Below, piece after piece: positions 26,025-33,479 of a stretch of DNA of 64,000 nt. Positions within the stretch are counted from its first letter, which is position 1. Every line of letters begins with the position of its first letter. Source of the DNA: a virus. The notes under the pieces are model-generated. The model worked only from the letters and a program-made list of their open reading frames with translations. It had not been told where the DNA came from and made no database searches. Position numbers and translations under genes: made by a program. The stretch spans positions 17,141 through 81,140 of IMG/VR virus record IMGVR_UViG_3300020176_000010; one strand, given 5' to 3'.

Positions 26025-26425
26025 CACACGCCACCCAGCGATGCGATGAGCTTTTCAACCCTCTCACCCACGTTGTCACGCATGTACGCGAACAGCGCTC
26101 GGTTTTGCTCAGCCAGCTTGCGCACCTCTCCGGTCAGCTCTTCAATGCGCTCCTCGAGAACATCCAGGCATTGCGGAGAATGCTCCTGCTGCCGCTGTGG
26201 ATTTTCGTTCTCGCGCTTCTGGAGCGCTGCACGGATTGCATTTCGCGCAGCCTCTGGCTCGTACAGCCGCATGAGACCCCGGCCATACGGAACTGAGTGC
26301 ACCGGCGCAATGCCAGCCTCGTCGAGAATCTTGTTTGCCTGCGCGTTGAATATGCCGAACTCCCTGGCGAGCTGCCCTGGGTTCATGAGGTCTGTCGTCT
26401 TTGTGCTGCTTGCCGCCTGGTTCAT
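26024..26425 (-). CDS. Helix-turn-helix and coiled-coil protein
   Basis: 133 residues. The N-terminal half resembles a small HTH (NPGQLAREFGIFNAQANKIL, then GLMRLYEPEAARNAI). A C-terminal coiled coil follows (LEERIEELTGEVRKLAEQNR). The layout suits a dimeric DNA-binding protein. It lies near the promoter end of the leftward operon, a usual place for an early regulator, but its target is unknown. Confidence 0.65.
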   Translation of the reverse strand: MNQAASSTKTTDLMNPGQLAREFGIFNAQANKILDEAGIAPVHSVPYGRGLMRLYEPEAARNAIRAALQKRENENPQRQQEHSPQCLDVLEERIEELTGEVRKLAEQNRALFAYMRDNVGERVEKLIASLGGV

Positions 26426-26444
26426 TTAAATCTCCCGCATGCAA

Positions 26445-26723
26445 TCAGATGTCCGTAGCGTGCGAGCGGTGAAGGCGGTGACCTTCCTTGAACTCGCAGC
26501 ATGCAGGGAACTGCCGGCCGGTGAATTGGTTGTGAGACACGCACCCGTGGATCGTATTGCAGGATGGGCAGCACCATGTTCCGCCAACGAGGCGCGAATC
26601 CAGGCACTCGTAGGTGTGCACTCGGTTGTGTGCCAGGGCAGTCTTGAAAGACTTGCGCTTGGCCGCGGCACGGCGCCATTTGTGCCATGCTGCCGTGATG
26701 AAAAGAATCGGGATGTCCAGCAA
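26445..26723 (-). CDS. Small cysteine- and histidine-rich protein, first gene of the thyA/DfrB operon
   Basis: 92 residues from TTG 26723, which has AAGGAG at a good distance; a TTG two codons earlier sits too close to it. The sequence has a short hydrophobic start (LLDIPILFITAAWHKWRR) and a zinc-type C-terminal part (ECLDSRLVGGTWCCPSCNTI). It directly follows the promoter at 26751. Function unknown. Confidence 0.6.
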   Translation of the reverse strand: MLDIPILFITAAWHKWRRAAAKRKSFKTALAHNRVHTYECLDSRLVGGTWCCPSCNTIHGCVSHNQFTGRQFPACCEFKEGHRLHRSHATDI

Positions 26724-26750
26724 TTTCAACTCCTTGTTGTTGATGATTCA

Positions 26751-26779
26751 ATTATAGGAGGAAATGTTGGCATCGCAAC
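26751..26779 (-). promoter_or_regulatory. Leftward promoter with GTTG-N6-CAAC operator
   Basis: On the minus strand, -35 TTGCGA (26773-26778) and -10 TATAAT (26751-26756) are 16 bases apart, and GTTG-N6-CAAC (26766-26779) overlaps the -35 box. It should drive the run of genes from 26723 down to thyA at 20214. Confidence 0.82.
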
Positions 26780-26802
26780 AGAAAGTGTGTGCGGCAGGCA
26801 AC

Positions 26803-26825
26803 AAAAAGCCCGGACTTGCCGGGCT
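26803..26825 (-). terminator. Intrinsic terminator of the large non-coding RNA
   Basis: On the minus strand, AGCCCGG-caagt-CCGGGCT is followed by TTTTT. It ends leftward transcription from the 27-28.5 kb region and insulates the promoter at 26751. Confidence 0.85.
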
Positions 26826-27737
26826 TAGTGTCTTTGACGTAGTTTGTGCTGCAGTATTAACGATTCATAGGCATTGCTCCTTGGGGTGCTGATGATGGTC
26901 GCTTCAAATAAAGAAGCTCCATTCTCTACAGCTCAAGACCCGTGTCAATAGGGGTTGATGGCGGCCGGCGCTGAACTCCGGCATCTCTTAGACGAACGGC
27001 CCATTTGGGCCATACCCGGGCCAGTTTCCGGGATCTCCCCATGCGGGGAATCTTTACTGGAGAAGCCCTTTTGTATCAGGGGCGCATCAGCCTGCGGATT
27101 CACCATCATTGAAGCGGGCCGGACGGCCATTCCCGGCTATGACACTGTTTGACGTGCCTCACAAGCCATGCCTCCCGCGCTTTCGCGCCGCCTGGAGCAT
27201 GAACTCCAATTCTTCCCCGGGTATCGACTACCGGCTTCTCGGCTGTTTTGCGACCCCGTTGCAGGTTTCCCGCACTTCGTCGCGTCCGCTTCAATGATGG
27301 CCCTCGTCTTTCCGAGGCGTCTCCTGCCGCGAGTGCACCAGCCGAAGCCGAGGCGTCGCTAAGTTGCAAGCATCGTGGTCAGGACACCACCAGCGTCACA
27401 GGTGCAACTCCCGCTGACCGTTATCCACTCTATGTTTCAGGTCAGAAAGCCAAACCCCTTTCGGGTTGTGGAGGCTGGATTCACCATCGTGGCGGAGCAC
27501 TGCCCGACGGGTTGCAAGCAGGCCAGGCTGCAAGAACCCACAATGCTCCGACACGATGGCTCTGCTTTCGCAGAAATCGTGGCGGTGTTTTTCAATCCAC
27601 CGCTGCCCCAGATGCTTGGGCCTTATCGCCGTGCTCGCCCGTTTTCTGGCACTTCGTCTTCGGTACTCGCCGAGCTTTCCCTACTGGCTTCGCCATACTT
27701 CCACGACGGTCCGCACTCTTTTGCGCTCCGCCGCCAG

Positions 27738-28367
27738 TTAGGCGGCAATGCGATCATCACTCATCCTTGGCATGTGAGCGTGGTAGTTGCTCAGTATTGC
27801 CAGCTCGTTTGCATAGAAGCTCCTACGCCTCTCTACAAAGATGCCCTCATCGTGGTTTGACAAGCGGCCGGATTTTCCACTTACTCCAATAATGTCTATC
27901 AGCTTCGACTCAAGCATCAATGCTTCGAGCTCTGTGAGCCCATCCCTCATGATGACGGGCACAACCCTGTGGCCAGAATCCTGAATTCTCTGCTTCACCT
28001 TTCTGTGGAGGCCATTTCTGTTCATGTTGAGCGCCCTATCTCCAGCCCCCTTGCCTATGTAAAATGGGTTGAACTCGGCCCCAAGCGATGCCAAGAATGT
28101 TGAAACTGGGTGCGCTCCTGCACGTATCGGCTTCGATGAATCGCAGTGTGCATACACGTAGAACTTACGCTCATCTGATAGTCGAACGGACTCGTATATC
28201 GAGCTGATGTCACAGTCCCAGATTGCGTTCGCAGCCTCAAACTTCCTCTTGTAGTCTTTATTCTTGCTTACCGGGCGAAGACATCCGGCCGCAGATTTCA
28301 GCTGGTTAATTGCCCGCACGATTGAGTCCAGGTCATCAAGGTCTACTGAGAAATTCTTGATCTTCAT
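27738..28367 (-). CDS. GIY-YIG homing endonuclease inside the structured RNA
   Basis: 209 residues. The nuclease core is KFYVYAHCDSSKPIRAG, then FNPFYIGKGAGDRAL and the catalytic Glu helix LTELEALMLESKLIDIIG. An N-terminal ~85 residues are specific to this protein. ATG 28367 lacks a clear ribosome site. The stop codon lies in the loop of a perfect GCCGCC/GGCGGC hairpin at 27730-27746, so coding and RNA structure meet there. It is unlike the GIY-YIG gene at 3732 in length and accessory domains, so it is a separate invasion. Confidence 0.85.
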   Translation of the reverse strand: MKIKNFSVDLDDLDSIVRAINQLKSAAGCLRPVSKNKDYKRKFEAANAIWDCDISSIYESVRLSDERKFYVYAHCDSSKPIRAGAHPVSTFLASLGAEFNPFYIGKGAGDRALNMNRNGLHRKVKQRIQDSGHRVVPVIMRDGLTELEALMLESKLIDIIGVSGKSGRLSNHDEGIFVERRRSFYANELAILSNYHAHMPRMSDDRIAA

Positions 28368-28528
28368 GCTGCTACTTCGATCACGGAATCGGGCTCTCGC
28401 GAACCGGATTTCGTGATGCACATCTTGCGATGTGCGCCACGGCTGCCGACGCATGTAGGGATGCAGCGCTCCCCAGGAGATCCCCACCTCTCGGTGGCCG
28501 GATGCGTCTACCGGTGTGGACTGATCAA

Positions 28529-28557
28529 AGTATAGCCGCAGCTGCAACAAAAAACGC
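28529..28557 (-). promoter_or_regulatory. Candidate promoter for the large RNA
   Basis: On the minus strand a -10-like TATACT (28529-28534) lies just before the structured region. No good -35 is visible; GCGTTT at 17 bases is the best. A CAAC half-site with a following A-run (28546-28552) resembles the upstream block of the sister promoters. Confidence 0.4.
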
Positions 28558-28739
28558 GCCAGCAAAACATTTTTATGTGAACTTGTTGCAAAGACGCACT
28601 GCCGTCGCAGCCATTTGGCTCGAGCTCTCGACAAGCGGCCAGCCGTCGGTGCATGCGCCGCGGCAACAAGGATCACTCAGCGCAGCCGAATTGCCCAGCC
28701 AATCCGCACACCCGTGGCCATAATACAACACAACAAACC

Positions 28740-28769
28740 GTTGGCGCGGCAACAATTACAAAATACAAT
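28740..28769 (+). promoter_or_regulatory. Rightward promoter with GTTG-N6-CAAC operator
   Basis: -35 TTGGCG (28741-28746) and -10 TACAAT (28764-28769) are 17 bases apart, and GTTG-N6-CAAC (28740-28753) overlaps the -35 box. It leads the rightward operon starting at 28817, divergent from the large RNA. Confidence 0.75.
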
Positions 28770-28816
28770 GCCTACTGCGCTGCAGGCGTGCAGTGCATTT
28801 GCAACAAGGAGTATTC

Positions 28817-29179
28817 ATGACATTTGTAAACATCCACGGCCAGCCGATCGACATCGCAGCGCTGGTCACCAAGAAGACCTCCAAGGTGAAGATGCCAACT
28901 GTCTCCGTGCACAAGGGCTTCCAGCCCATGGGCTACAGCCAGGAGCAGATCTCCGAAGCCCGCCGCAAGCACGAGTCCGACAGCCGGCTCGAGATGCAGG
29001 CCGGTCGCCCGCCGCTGGAGCCATTCTCGCTCGATGGGTTCCTGCGCAAGGCAAGGCCGAAGAAAATCGGCAAGCCGCTCTCTTCACACGACGCAGCAAG
29101 CGTGGCCGCAAGCCTTGCCGAAAAAGGCGGATGGGTGAAGGTCCATGTTGTTGAGCTGAAGAAGGGTGGAGCAGCATGA
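28817..29179 (+). CDS. Hypothetical protein, first gene of the rightward operon
   Basis: 120 residues from ATG 28817 with AAGGAG five bases upstream. It has a basic helical middle (GYSQEQISEARRKHESDSRL) and a C-terminal part SSHDAASVAASLAEKGGWVK. No domain is recognised. It overlaps the next gene as ATGA. Confidence 0.7.
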   Translation: MTFVNIHGQPIDIAALVTKKTSKVKMPTVSVHKGFQPMGYSQEQISEARRKHESDSRLEMQAGRPPLEPFSLDGFLRKARPKKIGKPLSSHDAASVAASLAEKGGWVKVHVVELKKGGAA

Positions 29180-30297
29180 CACTCACACCAAAGGGACAGA
29201 TCGACCGCGCCGGCCGCGTCAGCTTCGGTGATGCGAGCCTTGACGTGTGGGAGGACACCATGCCACCCCTGTCGGGCCTCGATGCCCACAAAAAGCGCGA
29301 CGCATGGGAGGCCGCATTCAAGCGGCAGGTCTTCGCCCGCATCATCCAGCAGCTGAACCGCATCGGCTGGACAGTCCAGAAGCCGCCAGTCAACCCGCAC
29401 GACGTGAAGCACTACGGCGGACGGGTGGCTCGGTGGGCTGCAGAGCGGCATCGCAACTGCAGCAAGGGCGACCTAACAGGCGAGCTGAAGATCAGTGGCC
29501 GCTCCATCAATTTCCAGATGTGGCAGGGCGTCAACACCCCCACCCGCCCAGACCACGGTGGTCGCTACGAAAGCGACCTCGAAGGCTGCATGCCTTACGT
29601 GCTGCGCCTGGAGATGGAGCGCACGCGCCGCCGCATCCGCGACTACCTGTGCGCGGTTTTCGCTGGCTACACTTTTGATAGCAAGCGCCGCACCATCTAC
29701 AGGCGCCCGCTACAGTTCACAGCCATGGACTTGATCGAGCAGAGCTACGCAAAGAGCTGCCACTTCAAGGGGGACATGGCCGACTACCTCAAGCGGAACG
29801 GATACACCGAGCTGCCCAGCTACAACTGCACCAGCCGCGACGGACATCGGATCCAGCACGGCCAGCGCGTCTGGTTTCAGGATTACAACGGCCGCATCTG
29901 CGAGGGCATCGCCTACTACAACATCAACAACATGTGGTGGGTGGTCACTGGACGCTACGACCGGCGCAACATCGGCACGAGCGACATCTGGGTGAAGTGC
30001 CCAGAAAACCCGCGCGTCAAACGCAACGAGCGCCAGCGCCGCAAGCGCCTGGAGGGCCTGCTGGCCGACGCCGTGAAGGCCATGGACTTCGACCGCGCGA
30101 AGGTGCTCAAGCGCATCCTTTGGCCTGAGCCCGAGCCACTGTTCCACATCATGAAGGGCGACGCCTACTTTGCGCCGAACTACTGCGGCTACCGCAGCAG
30201 CCCGATCGACGCCGGCAAGTACACCAAGGCTGAGCTGCGCCCCTACCAGGACCAGATACAGCGCGGCACCCTGCGCGCCATCCCTGCCTCAGAATAA
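29176..30297 (+). CDS. Hypothetical DNA-associated phage protein
   Basis: 373 residues, rich in Arg, Tyr and Trp. The C-terminal half has a small beta region (HGQRVWFQDYNGRICEG, then NNMWWVVTGRYDRRN) followed by a basic helix (RVKRNERQRRKRLEGLLADA). The N-terminal part reads AFKRQVFARIIQQLNRIGW. I do not recognise a family. Its place at the head of the replication-type operon suggests an early role. Confidence 0.7.
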   Translation: MTLTPKGQIDRAGRVSFGDASLDVWEDTMPPLSGLDAHKKRDAWEAAFKRQVFARIIQQLNRIGWTVQKPPVNPHDVKHYGGRVARWAAERHRNCSKGDLTGELKISGRSINFQMWQGVNTPTRPDHGGRYESDLEGCMPYVLRLEMERTRRRIRDYLCAVFAGYTFDSKRRTIYRRPLQFTAMDLIEQSYAKSCHFKGDMADYLKRNGYTELPSYNCTSRDGHRIQHGQRVWFQDYNGRICEGIAYYNINNMWWVVTGRYDRRNIGTSDIWVKCPENPRVKRNERQRRKRLEGLLADAVKAMDFDRAKVLKRILWPEPEPLFHIMKGDAYFAPNYCGYRSSPIDAGKYTKAELRPYQDQIQRGTLRAIPASE

Positions 30298-30312
30298 CCA
30301 ACGAGGAATCAC

Positions 30313-31344
30313 ATGAGTGCTACAGAAAAGATATCTGCCGGCGCAGATCCCGCAAGCGCTGGCGGCGAAATACACCAGGATGGCGGCCCGCCGGGCTCGG
30401 GTGGATGGAGGGCTCACGCTGAGAACATGGAGCGCGAGCGCGACCACTGGCGCGAGCGTGCCCGGACCATGGAAGATCACCAGCGCTGCACGGTCTGGTA
30501 CTGGCAGGGCGATGGCAACGACCACCCTGAATCGATGGTGAACAGCTTGCCAGTGGTCATCCGCGCAGACCAGCTGCGGGCGCTCATCGCTGGCGGGGTG
30601 CAGTCGCTTTCACAGAAAAAAGCTACGCCGGCAAGCGTGGATAAAGCGCAGGCAGCTATCAATTCAGGAGCGGCGGCGGGGCCGAGCTGGTGGAGCAAGC
30701 GCGCCGACGAGATCGAGGGTCAGGTGGCGCTCACGGGCAGCCCGGAGGCCATGCGCTGCTACACCGACATGCGGACATTGCTGCAGGCTGCGGCTGGGGC
30801 AGCACCCCAGCAGGAGGCGCAGGAGCCGGGAGAAATTCCCGAATCAATCGAGCGCATGGCTACCGGCAGATACAAAGTGGTGCCTTCACATGAAAGCATG
30901 TTCCATCGATGGGCTGTTGTCGCAGGCTCTGGAACGCAGCAGCTCTATCTAGGGCGCGAAGTTGAATGCCAAAACATGGCGCGCAAGTTTGCTGGCGCAT
31001 TTCTCGACGGCGCATTTTTTGCCATGCAGCAGCCAGCACCCCAGCAGGAGGCGCGGGAGCCTGTGGCATTCAGGTGCTTGCATGAATGGGATGGACTGAT
31101 CCGAACATCCATGCCTCCAAAATATGCGTGCAAGCACTGCCACAACTTCTTCGATGCGCCGCCCTCACCCGCACTCCAGCCAGCGCCTGCGCCGCTGAGT
31201 GATGACGTTTTCCAAAAAACATGGAGGCTGCTCGACGAGCTGGAAAAGCTGCGCAGCGCAAACCGTGACGAGGAAGACTGGGGTGCGCTCAACAGGCGCG
31301 ATAGCGAACTGCGCGCAGCGCTGGCAGAACGGGAGGGCGCATGA
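30313..31344 (+). CDS. Modular hypothetical protein with APQQEA linkers
   Basis: 343 residues built from blocks separated by [11 protein letters not shown]- and APQQEAREP-type linkers. One block (MATGRYKVVPSHESMFHRWA) looks beta-rich, and another holds CLHEWDGLIRTSMPPKYACK with CKHC, a zinc-like unit. The end is helical (LLDELEKLRSANRDEEDW). The same linkers occur in the DfrB-domain protein on the other strand, so the two may share ancestry by module shuffling. Function unknown. Confidence 0.65.
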   Translation: MSATEKISAGADPASAGGEIHQDGGPPGSGGWRAHAENMERERDHWRERARTMEDHQRCTVWYWQGDGNDHPESMVNSLPVVIRADQLRALIAGGVQSLSQKKATPASVDKAQAAINSGAAAGPSWWSKRADEIEGQVALTGSPEAMRCYTDMRTLLQAAAGAAPQQEAQEPGEIPESIERMATGRYKVVPSHESMFHRWAVVAGSGTQQLYLGREVECQNMARKFAGAFLDGAFFAMQQPAPQQEAREPVAFRCLHEWDGLIRTSMPPKYACKHCHNFFDAPPSPALQPAPAPLSDDVFQKTWRLLDELEKLRSANRDEEDWGALNRRDSELRAALAEREGA

Positions 31345-31601
31345 CCACCAGAACAATTCCGGCGCATACGATCAAGACCTGCGACTGCTGCGACGTGATC
31401 ATGAATAGAGAGAACTCGCGGCAGGATGGAAGCCTGACCCTCAAAGCTGACGCGCTGGACATGCATGGCCACGCGGTTGCAAGCGCAACCCGCAAGCTGG
31501 ACCTATGCGACTCGTGCCCGCATGACATGGAGAAGGGCATCGGCGCAGTCCTGCGCAGCAAAGCTGAGCAGCGAAAGGCCAACGAAGGAGCAACGAAGTG
31601 A
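31341..31601 (+). CDS. Small zinc-binding protein
   Basis: 86 residues with CDCCDVIMNRENS and, 30-odd residues later, LDLCDSCPHDM, enough for one four-cysteine zinc site. It overlaps both neighbours by four bases (ATGA, GTGA). No function assigned. Confidence 0.65.
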   Translation: MTTRTIPAHTIKTCDCCDVIMNRENSRQDGSLTLKADALDMHGHAVASATRKLDLCDSCPHDMEKGIGAVLRSKAEQRKANEGATK

Positions 31602-31912
31602 CTCACTTTTTCGACGACATCCAGGTCATCAAGAAGCGCGTGCGCGCGAGCGATCCGGTGAGCAGCGTGCAGGCCGCCGAGCGATCAACGAGGTTCTCAG
31701 AGACCCACAAGGGTCGGATCCTGGCGGCCATGGAAAGGCTGGGCGGATCAGCTACAGCGCACGAGATCAGCATATCCACAGGACTGTCCGTGGTCCAGAT
31801 CGACAGGCGACTGCCAGAACTCGAGCGCGACAATCTGGCGGGTGTGGTTGAGCTGGCCGGAGAAGATGTTATGCGGGGCGGCTTTCGCTTGTGGCGGCTG
31901 AAAAAAATTTAG
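31598..31912 (+). CDS. Winged-helix DNA-binding protein
   Basis: 104 residues from GTG 31598, seven bases after AAGGAG. KGRILAAMERLGGSATAHEI and SISTGLSVVQIDRRLPELER form a clear winged-helix unit with a wing GGFRLWRLKKI. It may be a transcription regulator or part of replication initiation. It is the last gene before a structured 220-base gap. Confidence 0.7.
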   Translation: MTHFFDDIQVIKKRVRASDPVSSVQAAERSTRFSETHKGRILAAMERLGGSATAHEISISTGLSVVQIDRRLPELERDNLAGVVELAGEDVMRGGFRLWRLKKI

Positions 31913-31929
31913 CCGTAGGGCGGCAAACA

Positions 31930-31961
31930 GTTGCGCTGCCAAGCGCTTGTTGCACTACAAT
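31930..31961 (+). promoter_or_regulatory. Candidate rightward promoter with a near-match operator
   Basis: GTTG-N6-CAAG (31930-31943) differs by one base from the operator seen elsewhere. TTGCGC (31931-31936) could act as -35 and TACAAT (31956-31961) as -10, but the 19-base spacing is long. It would drive the structured leader and the genes from 32134. Confidence 0.45.
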
Positions 31962-31995
31962 CCAATCGCGGCGCGCAATGCGCTGCACCATAGCT

Positions 31996-32122
31996 CCCGC
32001 ACGAACTTGGCCGTGAGTGCGGGGTTTCAGTAGTCGTAGAGGGCTCAGGGAGAGGGAGCTGTGCGAAAGCACGCCCCGATCTGCGACGGGGAGGCCAAGA
32101 GCTTCTCTCTCACCCTGAGCCC
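31996..32122 (+). ncRNA. Structured RNA leader before the HNH gene
   Basis: The 221-base gap at 31913-32133 holds two strong folds. One is CCCGCAC/GTGCGGG (31996-32002 with 32017-32023). The other is a long helix from GGGCTCAGGG/CCCTGAGCCC (32041-32050 with 32113-32122) continued by GAGAG/CTCTC and GGAGCT/AGCTTC. It closes a three-way junction with GTGC-GAAA-GCAC (32061-32072) and CCCCG/CGGGG (32074-32091). No U-run follows, so it is not an intrinsic terminator. It may be a regulatory leader or a separate small RNA. Confidence 0.55.
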
Positions 32123-32133
32123 GGGAAGTAGTA

Positions 32134-32559
32134 ATGAATCACGAAAACGAAGAGCAATTTGAGGCCACCTACAGGAAGCGCCTCGCGGAATCGATAGCCG
32201 AAGAGCGCTCCCATACCGAAGCCATCGAACGCATGGCGCGCGATAACGCCGAGTCAATTCGCTACCTATGGGAGCGCGGCAACGGGTACGGCGGATGGAT
32301 TCATCGCGTTCTTGCGAGCGCCGCCGGTCGCGCAACCGGGCCCGCGGGATGCGCCGACTCTGGCAGAAAGAAAAAAATTGATGGCGCACTTCGAACAAAA
32401 GTGTTTGAGCGCGATGCCTACCGATGCGTTCACTGTGGGGCGCACAAGGATCTTTCCTGCGACCACATCCTCCCAGAGTCAAAAGGCGGAGAGACAACCT
32501 TCACCAACCTGCAGACGCTATGCCGCCCGTGCAACAGCAAGAAGGGGGCGCGTCAATGA
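32134..32559 (+). CDS. HNH nuclease
   Basis: 141 residues. The C-terminal half is a canonical HNH with zinc cysteines: YRCVHCGAHKDLSCDHILPE, then GGETTFTNLQTLCRPCNSKK. The N-terminal half is helical and charged. It lacks an obvious homing DNA-binding domain, so it may be a phage nuclease rather than a homing enzyme. It overlaps the initiator-like gene as ATGA and follows the structured leader. Confidence 0.85.
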   Translation: MNHENEEQFEATYRKRLAESIAEERSHTEAIERMARDNAESIRYLWERGNGYGGWIHRVLASAAGRATGPAGCADSGRKKKIDGALRTKVFERDAYRCVHCGAHKDLSCDHILPESKGGETTFTNLQTLCRPCNSKKGARQ

Positions 32560-33479
32560 CCATCAGGCGAGGTGCCCGGCGAAATGGGTTCACGGTTCTC
32601 GATAACGCCGTCTTTAATTCCGGCCTCAGCTTTCGAGCAATTGGACTTTTGACGTACCTGCTGAGCAAGCCGGACCACTGGGAGGTCTCTGTCCAGCAGC
32701 TCGTCAACATATCCAGTGGAACGCTGCGCCCAGACGGGCGGGACAGCATCTATTCGATCATCGATGAGCTCATGAAAAAGGGGTTCATTCGTCGCGAGAG
32801 AAAGCGCGACAACGGGCGCATGAATGGCTACGACTACGAGGTTCACGACGTTCCTCAGAGAGAGTTCCCATCACCGAAAACGCCTCTGCCGGAAACGGCG
32901 GCGCCGGAAACGCCTCTGCCGGAAACGGCGGCGCCGGAAACGCCTCTGCCGTCTACGGCAGAATCGACACAAGTAAAGACTGACTTGGAAGTAAAGACTG
33001 AATTGGAAGTAAAGACTGAATTGCCGGCAGCTTCGCAGCCGCCCGCAGTGAAGGTGGTCGCTGAGCCTGTTGATGAAAAAGAGACAGCCCTGCAGTCGGC
33101 ATGCCGAGCGACATGGGCGGCCTACGGTGAGGCGTACGCAGCGCTGTATGGCGCCCCTCCGCTGCGCAACGCGTCAGTGAACGCGAAGATCAAGCAGTTC
33201 GTGCAGCGGATTGGCTACGAGGAATCTCCGGAGGTTGCCCGCTTCTACGTGGAGCGCATTCGAGAGCGAATCGTCTCCCAGAGGTTCCATGACGTTGGGT
33301 TGCTGCTGTCTGGTGCTGAGGGCTATCGGACCCAGTGGTACACCAACACCACGATGACCGGGACGCGCGCCCAGCAGATTGACAAGACGCAGAGCAACGC
33401 CGACGCGGCCGATGAGGCGCTTGCAATCCTGATGGCCCGCCGCCGCGCGCAGGCGGAAGGGGGTGATGCATGGCACTGA
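32556..33479 (+). CDS. Winged-helix replication initiator-like protein
   Basis: 307 residues. The N-terminal domain resembles phage O-type or DnaD-like initiators: GFTVLDNAVFNSGLSFRAIG, LLTYLLSKPDHWEVSVQQLV, and SIYSIIDELMKKGFIRRERK. A low-complexity linker carries repeats of about 10 residues (TPLPETAAPE) and 6 residues (EVKTEL), coded by near-exact DNA repeats at ~32880-33020. The C-terminal domain (FVQRIGYEESPEVARFYVER) may contact a helicase loader. Initiator genes often carry the phage origin; the repeats here could serve as one (inference). Confidence 0.75.
   Translation: MTIRRGARRNGFTVLDNAVFNSGLSFRAIGLLTYLLSKPDHWEVSVQQLVNISSGTLRPDGRDSIYSIIDELMKKGFIRRERKRDNGRMNGYDYEVHDVPQREFPSPKTPLPETAAPETPLPETAAPETPLPSTAESTQVKTDLEVKTELEVKTELPAASQPPAVKVVAEPVDEKETALQSACRATWAAYGEAYAALYGAPPLRNASVNAKIKQFVQRIGYEESPEVARFYVERIRERIVSQRFHDVGLLLSGAEGYRTQWYTNTTMTGTRAQQIDKTQSNADAADEALAILMARRRAQAEGGDAWH

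Larger units (their letters stand above)
26803..28525 (-). ncRNA. Large structured non-coding RNA with an embedded GIY-YIG gene
   Basis: About 150 bases (28376-28525) and about 930 bases (26803-27737) have no credible gene but form many strong helices. Six hairpin loops are GNRA tetraloops only when read on the minus strand: GCGA at 28397, GCAA at 28425, GAGA at 28489, GAAA at 27181, 27459 and 27566. An 11-bp stem pairs 28380-28390 with 28407-28417. A 15-bp perfect pairing joins 27103-27117 to 27286-27300. An 8+6-bp helix joins 27484-27499 to 27544-27559. The 12-base motif GATGGTGAATCC occurs twice. A minus-strand intrinsic terminator closes the unit. This recalls the giant phage RNAs GOLLD and ROOL, but I cannot assign a class; a divergent intron is the main alternative. 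Confidence 0.72.

Noticed and set aside
27248-28055. Plus-strand open frames in the 27-28 kb region (up to 214 codons)
   Set aside because: No recognisable protein, no ribosome site, and the sequence is explained by RNA helices with minus-strand GNRA loops.
32041-32122. Hammerhead or similar self-cleaving ribozyme
   Set aside because: A three-way junction is present, but the CUGAUGA and GAAAC core sequences are not in place.
32878-33025. Possible CRISPR-like direct repeats
   Set aside because: The repeats are contiguous without spacers and code in frame for a protein linker.
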